Of a stretch of 64,000 nt of DNA, positions 36,959 through 47,700 are shown piece by piece. Origin of the DNA: Lasioglossum baleicum. Its lineage: Eukaryota; Arthropoda; Insecta; Hymenoptera; Halictidae. The notes under the pieces were generated by a model. It searched no databases, had not been told where the DNA came from, and saw nothing but the letters and a program-made list of their open reading frames with translations. Position 1 is the stretch's first letter. Every line of letters begins with the position of its first letter. A program made the translations under genes and the position numbers. The DNA lies in contig NW_027469204.1 of assembly GCF_051020765.1 (NCBI RefSeq), forward strand, positions 124,001 to 188,000, in the 5' to 3' direction.

Positions 36959-38940
36959 ATGAAGCCAGCTAGCTATAGCGAGCGGCGAGTGCGTGCCGGG
37001 CCACCAGCGCCGAGCGCTGGGGTCTCCAAAGGGGTGGGGATGAGTCGGGGAACTTCCGTCGCGGCGAGCGCATCGTCCGAGAGCCGGACGAGTGCTGTCG
37101 CGGGTGGTGGAGCCCGCACGGTGGGGGTAACCGGGCCGTCACTCGGGCGGCTACGACCTAGATGTGCGGACGGCGGGCTCCATCCGACGGCCGACGAAGG
37201 GAAGACGGCGTTGCGGACGAAAGGCGATGCGAGGATGGAGGACGCGGTAGCTGGAACGGCTGCCCTGTCCCTACGCGCGACGATGGGGGACGCGGCGTCG
37301 TCATCAGAGTCTGACTCCGACCGCTCGGCGCTGTTGGCCCTGGGGACGGCCGGGGCATGCAGCAATCGGGCAAAGAAGAGGAGTCGGGTGTATTACACCA
37401 CGGAAGAGGACTCCGAGGAGGAGGCGAACGTGAGTTCGCGTACAAAAAACACGAGTGCCGCCGAAAAGGCGAGAAACACGCAAATGGGGAAATACGCGGC
37501 AAGCTTCTAAGCACTTACAACGGCTGAAATCGAGCGGCGTATGTTGGAGGAGGCCGACAGGGTCGAGAGGGTGGCGACCACGTCGTCCAAATTGATAGGC
37601 AGCAACGTCCGCATTCTTCGGGCGGCTGCCCGTGCTATGATATCGGGGTGCGCAGTCATGCGTCGCACTGACAGCTACGGGGTTGCCCCTCTCCGGCCCT
37701 CATCGAAGCGGGCGTTGCGGCCGTCGTAAAGGCCGCCCGGGCGGAGTGCGCGCAGACGGCCTCCGAGAACGCCTCCCTTCGCGACGAACTGGCGGAGGTT
37801 CGTAGGCAGCTCGCCGAGGCTAACACTCGAGCTGCCTGGGGGATCGTACTGGCGACCCGCGGTGCCGACGGCCGCGGCGACGTCGTTCGAGTTTCGCGGC
37901 AGCAACTCGATCGCCATCCCGTTGGAACAGGGACCTGCGGCGACAGGGGCCCCAAAGACGCTTAAGAAGAGGAAGAAGACGGAGCGCGCGCCGTACGAAG
38001 GGGCGAATGCGCGGACGCTGATGCCGGCGCTCCCGGGCAGAAGGCTCAAGGAGACAGGAGAATCGGCGGCAGCCAGGCTGGCGCGAGCGACGGCTGCGAC
38101 AGCTGCGCCGGCCGCCAAGAGCTATGCTGCGGCGGCGGCTCGGGAGAGAGTGGGGATACAGCCAGCCCCACCACTGCTCACCACCGGCGTGGCGACTCCA
38201 CAATGGGCCAAGGTGGTGGGGAGGAGAGAGCGACGAGGCCACGCGGCAGCAGCCCCCCACCCTGCGCCGCCCGGCTCGGGCCGCAAGCCGAAGCTGGCCA
38301 GGGCGCCATCGAGGGCTGCCGTAGCCATTATACTCCAGAAACCCTCGGAGAGTGGGTATGCCGAGGTCATGACTGCGGCGAAGACCAGGGTCCGGCTCGA
38401 GGACTTCGGCATAGACTCGCTAAGGATGAAGCGAGCAATGACCGGGGGCCTCCTCCTGGAGATCTCCGGTCCTGAGAGGGAGACGAAGGCCGCAAGCCTT
38501 GTTGCGGCCCTCAGGCCTGCACTCATGGACAAGGCTGTGAGGATCTATCAGCCGTCCAAGACGGCGGAGGTGAGGCTCTACGGTCTGGGGGTATCCACCA
38601 GAAGAAGTGTCCGCTCGCCTCCGCTAGGAAAATTGCCGAGGCCGGCAAAATTAAGGTGGGGAGGGCGTCCGCCCGAGTTCAAGTGCTGGAGCAGAGGAGG
38701 CTCCAATGCTTCATGTGTCTGGAGTTCGGGCACGGGAGGGCCAAATGCCCGACTGAGACGGGCCGCATCGAAGTCTGCTTCAGGTGCGGCCAGATGGGCC
38801 ACAAGCAGGCGGCCTGCGCGGTCTGCAGGGACCTTGGCAGACCGTCCAGCCACAGGCTGGGGGGAAAGGCGTGTGCCCCTCCAACGACGAGAAGAGGAGC
38901 CGCGGCCAAGAAAAGGATGATGGACCCCCCCCCCCGCTGA
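36959..38940 (+). pseudogene. ORF1 (gag-like, zinc-knuckle) of R1-clade element, frameshifted
   Basis: Starts at ATG 36959 and is first closed by TAA at 37508-37510. The same frame resumes to about 37690, then the coding sense moves one frame over at about 37696-37860 (an Ala/Glu/Arg-rich, probably coiled-coil segment, RDELAEVRRQLAEANTRA). It then returns to the original frame from about 37865 to 38590, which includes the conserved R1 gag core around AIILQKPSESGYAEVM and ISGPERETKAASLVAALRP. A deletion and frame change near 38598 leads to CPLASARKIAEAG and three zinc knuckles: CFMCLEFGHGRAKC (from 38707), CFRCGQMGHKQAAC (from 38776), and a third CX2C...H...C from 38815. The stop is TGA at 38938-38940. 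The protein would bind element RNA and guide it to the nucleus. At least three frame changes, one stop and one internal deletion make it non-functional. Confidence 0.85.
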
Positions 38941-39028
38941 AGAAGGGTCGAAGAGAACGACAACAACAACAGCAGAACTGGAATGGAAGGAGAAAACGGA
39001 GACGGGAACCATCACCGCACCCATCGCC

Positions 39029-42000
39029 ATGGAGATGGCCCCGGAGGAGGGGAGTGAGCAAAACCTGATGGCACAGGCGCTCGCGGAACGGGACGTGGCC
39101 CTGGCGGTGGTGGCGGAGCCCTACCGCGTGCTGGACAATCCCAACTGGTACGGCGACCTGCGCGGCCTGGTCACAGTGGTGTGGAGGGGTACGTCGAGAA
39201 ACCCCTCCGCGGACCTGCCACACCGCGGAAATGGCCACGTGGGGATTCGGTGGGGCGACGCTGTGGTGGTGGGATGCTACGTCTCGCCCAAATGCACACT
39301 CGCGCAATTCGAGGACTACCTGGATGAGGTGAGAAGAGCGGTGGTCGTCCGGGTGTCTAATCGTCCTCTGCGATTTCAACGCCCACGCGGAAGCGTGGGG
39401 ATGCCGGCGGACGAACGCGAGGGGCGAAACGATGCTCGACTGGGCTTCCGGGCTGGACTTGAGGATTCTGAACCGGGGACGAGCCAGCACGTGCGTGAGG
39501 CCAATGGGTGATTCCGTGGTGGACATCACCTTCGCTACGCCGGCCACGCTGAAGAGGCTCTCCACATGGAGGATGGACGCGGCGCTGGAGCTCCTGAGCG
39601 GCCATATCCCCATCCTCATGCGGTACCGCGTCCTGGGCCCGCTCCGGTGCTCCCGCGGCGACGACGAAGAGGACGTCAAAGAAGACGCAAGGGGAACGGC
39701 AAGAGGATCCGCCAGGAAAAGAAGAGTAAGAAGAGGAGCGATCGACTCTGCCCGTCGGTGGCAGCTGCAGCGCATGGACGAAAATGCACTGCTGGCTGCG
39801 GTCCACGTGGCGGACTGGCCCTCTAGCCCGGCGGGAGACGTGGAGGCACAGGTTGCGGAACTGCAAAGGGCCGTGACCGAGGCCTGCGACGTTTCCATGC
39901 TAAGGGCATCGAAGATGCCGCAGAGGTCAGTGTATTGGTGGAACGAAAGGCTGACGGTACTCCGTGAGAGAGCGAACCGGGCCCGCCGCCGATACACCCG
40001 GGCCAGACGCAGGGTTGGAGCCACTTTGGAGGAAGAGGTTGTCTTGCGGGCGGACTACCGAAGAGCCGACAAGTCCCAAAAGAGCACGGGCCGCCAAGTG
40101 GAACGAGATCTTGCAGACGCTGGATCGGGACCCTTGGGGTCGTCCGTACCGCGTCGTGCTGGGTAGGATGAGGGGATGGGCTCCGCCGCTCACCGAGAGC
40201 ATGGAGCCGCCTTCGCCGAAAGGGTCTTCGACGCCCTCTTCCCCGGGTCTCCCGGGGCGGAGTGTCAGTCGGAGGAAGCCCCGAGGCCGGCGACGTCGGA
40301 TGGACCGACGATCTCGGGGTAACAACCGAGGAACTGGGCAGGGCGATTGGAAGAATGGGCGCGAGATCCAAGGCGCCGGGACCCGACGTGGTCCCGGGAC
40401 GCGTCTGGGTACTCGCGGTGAATGTCCTCAGAGGTCGCATTATGGCCCTCTTCAACGAGTGCCTGAAGAGTGAAGATTCCCGTAGAGGTGGAAGAGGGCC
40501 AAGGTGGTATTGCTGCCGAAGCCTGGCAAGTCCCAGCAATCTCCGTCGGCGTACAGGCCGATCTTCTTGCTGGTCGAGGGCAGAAAACTGTTGGAGAGGG
40601 TGTTGGCTCGTAGACTGACTACCCACCTCTCAACGGTAGGTCGGGATCTGGTCGGGGTCGATTCGGTTTTAGGCAGGGACGGTCGACCATTGAAGCTCTC
40701 TTGCGCGTCAAGTCCCTCTCCGAACGGGTTGTTCGACGGGGTGGGGTGATGCTGGCGGTCGGACTCGACATCGCCAATGCATTCAACGCCTTGCCCTTGA
40801 CCGCTCTCAGATCTGCACTGGTTCGGCACCGAGTGCCGGATTACCTGTCAGCGGTGATTCGTGACTACCTGTCCGGCAGGTATTTAGAATATCCCGCAAG
40901 GGACGGCACTGTCAGCCGAGAGGTGTACTGCGGGGTCCCACAGGGGTCGGTGCTGGGCCCGATCCTGTGGGACTTAGCGTTCAACGAAGTACTACACGCC
41001 GCACTCCCGGCCGGGGTAAGCGTCACGTGTTACGCGGACGATACCCTGGTCGCGGCGAGTGGGAAGGGCTACGAGGAGACAGCCCTGCTCGCCGAAGAAG
41101 GGGTGGCCGTAGTAGTTGGGGTCATAGAGCGTCTGGGACTCCGCGTCTCCCCGGAGAAGGCCCAGGTCATTTGGTTCCACGGCGGGAGGAAGGAGCGGGT
41201 AATACCACCCGCAAGAGGAATAGTCAGCGTGCGAAGAAAGGCCGTCCAGATCGGAGAAAAAATGAAGTACCTCGGCCACGTCCTGGACGGCCGATGGACC
41301 TTCGAGTACCATTTCGAGGAGCTCGCCCTCCGCCTGCAGAGGACGGGCGTAGCGCTGTGTCGGCTGCTGCCCAACGTAGGAGGACCGGACGAGAGGGTGC
41401 GCCGACTGTCGCACGAAGTGGCCGCCGTTCTGGGGGGCCTCCCACCGATGGACCTGCTGGCGGCAGCAGCAGCGCGGACCTATGGGCTCCTGCGCCGCTA
41501 CCGCGGAGGGAACCCCGGTCCAGGACCGGAGGAACATGATGAACTCGAGGAGAAGAAAAGGAAGATCCGGCGGTCCGTCACGAAGAGGTGGCAGGGCCGG
41601 CTGCGTAGGCCGGGCAGCGCACGCCACCGGGCCGTCGGACCCATCGCCCCGGTCCTGGACGACTGGATGAGGAGCGGCAGCAGGCGGACTTTCCGCCTCA
41701 CAAAGGTACTCTCCGGGCACGGATGCTTCGGGGAGTACCTGCACAAGATCGGGAAGGAGGTGACGCCAGGGTGTTGGCACTGCGAAGCGGGGGCTGACTC
41801 CGCGCAGCACGCCCTGGAAGAGTGTCCGGCTTGGACGCCGGAGAGTAGGGAGCTCCAACGGCTCGTAGGTTGGGACCTCTCGCTCCATGCTATTGTACCC
41901 GGCATGGCTGCAAGCGATCGAGTATGGCGAGCGGTGGCCTTCTTCTGCGAGCAGGTCATGCAGCGGAAGGAGGAGGCGGAGCGGAGTCGCGAAAAGGGGA

Positions 42001-42071
42001 CCCAGATCCGCGGCCGAACCGGAAGAGGACAGAGCGCGACGCAGGCTCGTCGCTCCGCAAGCCGGTGTTAA
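39029..42071 (+). pseudogene. ORF2 (APE endonuclease and reverse transcriptase) of R1-clade element, frameshifted
   Basis: The endonuclease begins around AERDVALAVVAEPYRV (catalytic Glu); the usual upstream Asn motif is not seen, so the extreme N-terminus is probably deleted. CDFNAH at about 39367 is present. The motif that is normally SDH reads SGH near 39597, so a catalytic Asp is lost. RT motifs follow: APGPDVVPG near 40374, VVLLPKPGK near 40504, AYRPIFLL, FGFRQGRST near 40660, LDIANAFNALP near 40763, GVPQGSVLGPILW near 40932 and YADD at 41031-41042. A CX2CX8HX4C finger lies at 41772-41825. The frame changes near 39356, 40075, 40225-40260, 40480 and 40650. The last 456 codons (40701-42071) are open, so the RT palm, thumb and C-terminus are the best-preserved part. 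The active protein would nick target DNA and copy element RNA there. This copy cannot. Confidence 0.9.
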
Positions 42072-42488
42072 TCCGACGCGAGGAGGAAATCCCGGATAAT
42101 TGTCCGGTGAAGAACCTCCGACGACGAAGCGAGTCCCCGCCTCTACGCCTGCCCATCGATCGGAGGGGACCACGGGCGGTCGGCGGAGGGACCGACCGTC
42201 GAGGGATCGCGGTCCAGGGAGGTGTCGGTGCCGCGCGAGTGGTCTCGCGGCACCGCCGAAGAAAGAAGTGGCCTGGGCTGGGGAGCCTGAAGAGGAGCCC
42301 AGCGAGAGCTAGGGCAGTCGCGAGGAGACACCGGTGTCTTAGGTTCGCGAGAGCGTTGCCCGTTATCTCGGGCCCTCCTTGTGCGAAGAGGATGGACCAC
42401 CGTATGGGGTTTAGTGGGTAAGAATCCCACAGACCCCCGGCCTGCCCCTCAGGTGGCCGGGACATCTTTCGAAGATTCCACCTGCGAC
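42072..42488 (+). other. R1-clade element 3' untranslated region
   Basis: About 417 bp of G+C-rich sequence from the ORF2 stop to the A tail. No gene is credible here. In this class the 3' region is recognised by the reverse transcriptase, but no specific motif was identified. Confidence 0.75.

Positions 42489-42515
<27 letters not shown>
42489..42515 (+). other. Poly(A) tail of R1-clade element
   Basis: Twenty-seven uninterrupted A residues between the 3' untranslated region and the right target duplication. They show insertion through an A-ended RNA intermediate. Canonical 28S-specific R1 copies often lack such a tail, which supports a lineage that does not target rDNA. Confidence 0.92.
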
Positions 42516-42520
<5 letters not shown>

Positions 42521-42529
42521 TCCTCCTCC
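42515..42529. repeat. Target-site duplication, right copy, of the R1-clade element
   Basis: AGGATCTCCTCCTCC, matching 36425-36439 with one mismatch. Its first A merges with the A tail. After it, the COI sense continues on the minus strand. Confidence 0.9.
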
Positions 42530-43150
42530 TATAAGATCAAAGAAAAATGTATTAAAATTACGATCAAATAATAATACTGTAATAGCTCCTGCTACTACAG
42601 GTAAAGATAATAATAATAAAATTATTGTAATAAAAATAGATCAAGGAAACAAAGGTATCTTATCTATATCTAATCTAAAATTTTTTATTAATATAATTGT
42701 AGCCATTAAATCTGAAGCTCCTAAAAGTGATGAAATACCAGATATATGTAAATAAAAAATTGTAAAATCTACAGAAGGAGATGAATGAAAAATATAATTA
42801 GATAAAGGTGGACATACAATTCAACCAGATCTAGATAAAAAATTTATAATTCTTCGAGCAAATCATAATAATAATGAAGGAGGTAGTAATCAAAATCTAA
42901 TATTATTTATTCGAGGAAATGATATATCAGGTGATCTGAATATTAAAGAAATTATTCAATTACGAAATCCTCCAATTAAAAGAGGTACAATTATAAAAAA
43001 AATTCTAGAAATGATTGATATATAAAAAATCAATAAACTCTATAATTTATTACTAGAATTTAAATTAATTATGCTAATTCTATTAGATGGTACAATCTCA
43101 AAAATAAATCACTTTAAAATAATATTTCATAACAATAAAAATAATAAATA
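42516..43150 (-). pseudogene. COI: cytochrome c oxidase subunit I, 5' half (numt)
   Basis: The minus strand, mitochondrial code, is open from the junction to about 43040. It reads (C- to N-terminal along the window) FDRNFNTFFFDLMGGGDP, LSLPVVAGAITVL, PPLSNYMFHSSPSVDFTMF, FPRMNNISFWLLPPS and VPLLIGGFRNW. Most blocks are typical COI. GGFRNW has Arg where GGFGNW is almost universal, and a few other positions are unusual. From about 43040 to 43150 a weak match (SMINLNSSNKL against the family's SMIIRLELSSPG-type stretch) suggests that the N-terminus is present with a deletion and substitutions. This half looks more altered than the 3' half. Confidence 0.9.
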
Positions 43151-43355
43151 TGAAATATATATTAAATATACAAAATATATATATTTATATCTTAAAATTA
43201 ATTTATATAATTTATTTAAAATTATAGTATACTATAATTTTCCACAATTAAATTATACGATAATTTCCAAAAATTATTTTAAAATTTTTGAAACTAATAA
43301 TAGTAAATAAATTTTCATAAATATCTTATCAAAATATTCCTTTTACCATGAATAT

Positions 43356-43358
<3 letters not shown>
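43151..43358. other. Unassigned A+T-rich end of the numt
   Basis: On the mitochondrial map this would fall in the tRNA-Trp/Cys/Tyr and ND2 region upstream of COI. I could not recognise any of these. An 79-codon open frame in the standard code (43071-43310, plus strand) is Asn/Ile/Tyr/Lys-rich and reflects base composition only. Confidence 0.5.
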
Positions 43359-43419
<61 letters not shown>

Positions 43420-43420
43420 G
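43359..43420. repeat. (TA)n and (TATG)n microsatellite, right of numt
   Basis: About 49 bp of TA repeats, then three TGTA units. It mirrors the AT tract at 31379-31429 on the other side of the numt. Confidence 0.95.
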
Positions 43421-44055
43421 TAATAAATTATTATAAATAATTAATAAACCTTTAAAATGTTAAATGAAATTATAACTATCAATATTTACAAATTTGCAAT
43501 TTTAAATAAATTATTTCAATATAATTAATAAACCTATAAATATTAAAAGCAATATTCATTTAATATTTTTAAGTTATATATCCTTAAATAAATTAAATTA
43601 ATAATCCTATGAAATATTAAAGTAAATAGTTCTTAAAGTTTTATAGGTTTTGTATCCGTAAATATATTAAATTACTAACAAACCTATAAATATTAATGAA
43701 CTATGTTCATTTAATATTTATAGGTTTTATATCCTTATTAAATTAATAAACCTACGAAATATTTAAATAAATTATAATACTTATACATTTTCAATTTTTA
43801 AATAAATCAAATAATTAATAAACGTATTAATATTATACAATTTTTAATATTTATAGGTTGTATATACTTAAGTAAATTAAATAATTAATAAACTTCATTA
43901 AGTAAATATTTGTTTAATATTCATAGATTTTAAATAAATTATTACAAAATAATTAATAAACCGATAAATATTGAATAAATCACATTTTGAAATTTACTTA
44001 TATAATAAACTAATATAATAATTTAATTATAATTAAATTCTACTGAATTAAAATA
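43421..44055. repeat. A+T-rich repeat, right arm (mirror of 30541-31378)
   Basis: Units such as TTAATAAACCTATAAATATT repeat here; they are the reverse complement of the left-arm units. About 43640-43745 aligns well by eye with the reverse complement of 31065-31160. No coding potential. Confidence 0.75.
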
Positions 44056-44289
44056 ACATAAAGTTAATTATTTATACTACTAAAATAGTATAAAATTAAT
44101 TATTTATAATAAATTAATTCATACTACTCCTATAAAATAGTATGAAATTAATTATTTACATAAAATTAATTTATAATACTGGACTAATATAATATAAATT
44201 TAATTATTTAAAATAAATTAATTTATACTGCCCGACTAAAATAGTATAAAATTAATTATTTATACTACTAGAATAGTGTAAAATAAATT
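44056..44289. repeat. Short A+T-rich tandem repeat, right arm
   Basis: Repeated ACTAAAATAGTATAAAATTA-type wording, four or so copies at irregular spacing. It is the reverse complement of the family at 30241-30540 and the same direction as the trace at 1-20. Confidence 0.75.
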
Positions 44290-44704
44290 ATTAAATATAT
44301 ATTTCATATAAAATATTATTATACAATATATCGATAGATTATGAATCTATATGCTTAGTAATCAGCTTATTTATATTTTCAATTTAATAAAATTTGTCAA
44401 CAGCCGAAAATTTCAATGGAACAAATTTTCATATTAAATATGCAAAAAAATTAGCTCACCACAATACTAGTCGAAAATATCAATAAAGCAAACATTACAG
44501 AAAATAATTTGTCAGCAGTAGAAAATATGTATACAACAAATTTTCATATTATATATACATGAAAATTAACTCACCACAATACTAGTCGAAAATATCAATG
44601 GAACAAATTTTACGCAATAAAATTTGTCAGCAGTAGAAAATTTCAATACAACAAATTTTCATACTATATATGCAATAAAATAATCTCACCATAATACTAG
44701 TCGA
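44290..44704 (+). repeat. Boundary repeat copy C
   Basis: Same direction as copy A. It includes the uninterrupted counterpart of the mariner target at 44327-44328 and 115-bp sub-repeats with CACCACAATACTAG at 44457 and 44572 and a variant at 44697. It ends at CTAGTCGAA near 44704, directly followed by satellite in the middle of a monomer. The 20-bp junction seen at 1781-1800 and 29961-29980 is absent here. Confidence 0.9.
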
Positions 44705-47700
44705 ACCAGATAGTCCGCGTCTGAACCCGCTGAACAGTATTGGCATTAAACACTCAACTTCATGGTATAAATATTAATTAGCAGAATCAAACCGTTGTTG
44801 AACGTTCCCTATTTCTATATGGTCAAACTTTTTACCGATGGTCTTACTTTCGGAGAAGCTAACCCGCTGCATCGAGATTATGTCTTCGTGTTTAGAGGAG
44901 CATATTAGTATACACTTTAGACACGGGCACATTAATTTCATGTATGAATTCTTAGATTGAGTGTTAAACATATCGAGAAAGTTACCACCTTCCCAGAGTG
45001 CCGAACGGCCATGTCAATATATTCACGAATCCTGCGATTCCGAAAGTCAAACGAAGTATTCCGGGTGCAAATCCGCTGAACAGTTTTGGCAATAGGCAGC
45101 GTAATTCACGGTTTGAATATTAAAGTAGAGTGCCAAACGGTTTTAGATCGTTACAAATTCGCATAAAGTCAAACTTTTACCGATGGCGTTAACTTCCTCG
45201 AATCTCACCGGGATCATCGAGAATATAACATCGTGTTCAGAGAAAGGAATTAGTCTTCATTCCAGTGAAGGGCAACTTATCTTCATGTATGTATTAGAAT
45301 ATCGATGGTCTATGCGGTCGAGAACGTTGCTACCTTCTGTGAGAGTGGAACTGCAACGTCAATACCTTCACCTACCTGCGATTCCGACCGTAAAACGAAA
45401 TACTCCCGGAGCAAATACGCTGAGCAGTATTGGAAATAGTCACCTTAGTTCGCGGTTTGAATATTTAATTAGAGCGTTAAACCGTTTGAGAACCTTACAA
45501 ATTGGTATAAAGTGAAACCTTTTACCGAAGACCTTACCCGCCGAAAATCTAACCAGCTGTACCGTGAGTACATCTTCTTTTCCTTGGAAAGCAATTAGTA
45601 TCCATTTCGGAGACGAACACCTTATCGTTGTGTATGAATTAGATAGTAGATGGTCAAACCTGTCGAGAACGTTGCCATCTTCTGTGAGAGAAGAACCGCT
45701 ACATTAATACCTTCACCTATCGTGCGATTCCAACAGGCAAACCAGGTATTCCGGGTGTGAATCCTCTGAAATGCATTGGCCATTGGCACCTTAATACGAG
45801 GTTGGAATATTAACGTAGAGAGACAGATAGTTTGGGAACGTTACAAATTCGTATAAAGTTGAAACTTTTCCGAAGACCTTACCCACCGCAAAGCTAACCG
45901 GCTATATCGAGAGAGTCTCATAGTGTTCTCAGAAGAAATTAGTCTCCATTTCGCAGACTGGAACCTTAACGTCATGTATGTATTAGAAGGTCGACGGTCA
46001 GTCCACTGCAGAACGCTGCCACCGTCTGTGTGAGAAGAACCGCTACGTAAATACATTCGCCTATCCAGCGTGTCCGACAGTCAAACAACGAATTCCTTGA
46101 GTAAATCCGCTGCACTGTATTTACAATAGACTCCTTCAGTCCCGGTTTGAATATCAATGTAGTGAGTCAGACCGTTGGAGAACATTACCAAATGGTATAA
46201 AGTCAAAATTTTTACCGGATACCCCACCGTCCAAGACCCCAACCCGCTGTGGCGAGTGTCATGCTTAGTTCTCACGGAAACAAGTAAGTAGACAATATAG
46301 CAGAAGTACACCGTATTTTTAAATATAAATTAGAAGATCGATTGTCAATCCCCTCCAGAACGTTACCTCCGTCTTTGTGAAATAGCACATATATCACAAT
46401 AGATTCACCTATCCTGTGGTTCCGTGATTCACACTAGGAGTATCAGGAGTACATCCGCTGAAGGGTATTGGCGATGGACTCGTTATATCACGGTTTGAAT
46501 ATTGAAATAGAGAGTCACACCACTTATGAACGTTACAAATTGCTATAAAGTCAAACGTTTTACTGATGTCCTGGCCATCCGCGAACATCGCCCGATTCAT
46601 TGAGAGTATAACATCGTGTTCATAGGACAAATTGGCATAAACATTAGTGACGAGCTCATTAACTTCATGTATGAATCAGAAGATCGGGTGTCAGACCGTT
46701 CGAGACCGTTACCAAGATATATGAGGTACGAACGGCTAAGTTACTAGCTTCACCTATTCTGAGATTCCCAGAGCCAAATGTGCTATTCGTGGTGTAAATC
46801 CTCTGAATGATTCCGAAAATAGACGCGTTAATTTACGGCATGAGTATTAACGTTGGGAGTCAAATCGTTGGAGAACATTACCAATTGTTATAAACACATT
46901 CCTTTTAATAAATACGTCTCCTTCCGAGGACACAATCCGTTGCACGATGTGTCCTGCCTAGTGTTCATGGAAGCAAATTAGAAGTCATTCAGCAGGCTGA
47001 CACCTTATTTTCATGTATAAATAGCAAGATTGAGTGTCAAACCGTTGGAGGTCGTATCCACCATTTTTGAGGGGCGTACAGCTATGTCAATAGATTCCCT
47101 ACGCAGTGATTCTGAGAGTCAAGAGAGGTGTTCCTGGAGTACGTACACTTAACAGTATTTGCAATAGATACCCAATTTCACATTATAAAAATTGAAGTAC
47201 AGAGTCAAACTGTCGAAGATCGTCACTTATTGGTATAGAGTCAAACATTTATGGGAGACCTTACCTTCCAAGAACTTATCCCGCTGCATCGAATATATAG
47301 CATAGAGTTCAGAGGTATAAATTAGTGTACACTTTAGTGTCGGGCACCTTAATTTGATGCACGAATTAGAACATCGAATGCCAAATTGTTCGAGAACGAT
47401 GCCACATTTTTTCAGAGACGAACGGCTTAGTCAATTGTTTGGTCTGTCCTATGAGTGCGAGAGCCAATCCAGGTATTGCGGGATTAAATGCACTCTACAG
47501 TACTGGCAATAGGTACCATAATTCGCGGTTTAAATTCAAAATAGAGAGTCAAGCTGTTGGAGGAAATAACAAATTGGTATAAAGGCATACTATTTATCGA
47601 ATACGTTACCTTCCAAGAACCGAACCTGTAGCAGCGATTATCATGCTCAGTGCTCAGGCATTTTGGCAGACGGACAACTGTTTTTCATGTACGAATGGCG

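Larger units (their letters stand above)
36440..42515 (+). mobile_element. R1-clade non-LTR retrotransposon, degenerate, inserted in numt COI
   Basis: A 6,076-bp G+C-rich element that contrasts sharply with its A+T-rich surroundings. It has a 5' leader, an ORF1 with CCHC zinc knuckles, an ORF2 with an APE-type endonuclease, reverse transcriptase and C-terminal CCHC finger, a 3' untranslated region and a 27-A tail. A ~14-15-bp target duplication flanks it. The protein motifs resemble the R1 clade (R1, TRAS, SART, Waldo), but the site is not the 28S rRNA gene. Both ORFs carry several frameshifts and at least one internal deletion, so this copy is dead. It is inserted antisense to COI. Confidence 0.95.
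31434..43330 (-). other. Nuclear mitochondrial insertion (numt), split by an R1-clade element
   Basis: About 5.8 kb of mitochondrial-derived sequence once the 6.1-kb retrotransposon is removed. Gene order along the window is 12S, 16S, cytB, ND6, tRNA-Pro-like, tRNA-Thr-like, ND4L, ND4, COII, tRNA-Leu2, COI. This is the standard insect mitochondrial order read backwards, with each gene on the expected strand. Missing are ND1, most of cytB and ND4, ND5, ND3, COIII, ATP6/8, most of COII and several tRNAs. The satellite flanks and the nuclear retrotransposon inside COI show that this is nuclear DNA. The ends near 31434 and 43330 are approximate because flanks and insert are both A+T-rich. It could be one insertion with later deletions, or several fragments joined at insertion. 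Confidence 0.9.

Noticed and set aside
37862..38920. A single 352-codon protein
   Set aside because: Its first two thirds are true ORF1 sense, but after about 38595 the frame is wrong: the zinc knuckles are one frame over. It was treated as part of the frameshifted ORF1.
38780..40024. 414-codon open frame antisense to the R1-clade element
   Set aside because: It is a G+C-driven shadow of ORF1/ORF2; the sense strand carries the zinc-knuckle and endonuclease motifs.
40992..42173. 393-codon open frame antisense to the reverse transcriptase
   Set aside because: Antisense of a clear RT with YADD and C-terminal CCHC; no domain in the antisense product.
36440..42515. R2-type or 28S-inserted R1 element
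   Set aside because: The flanks are COI, not 28S rRNA; the ORF2 has an N-terminal APE-type endonuclease and two-ORF structure, unlike R2.
43071..43310. 79-codon open frame next to COI
   Set aside because: It is composed almost only of Asn, Ile, Lys, Tyr and Leu codons, as expected from A+T-rich DNA, and overlaps the COI remnant on the other strand.
31434..43330. A piece of the real mitochondrial genome
   Set aside because: It contains a nuclear retrotransposon with a target duplication, truncated genes and nuclear satellite on both sides; a misassembly cannot be fully excluded but the features agree with a numt.
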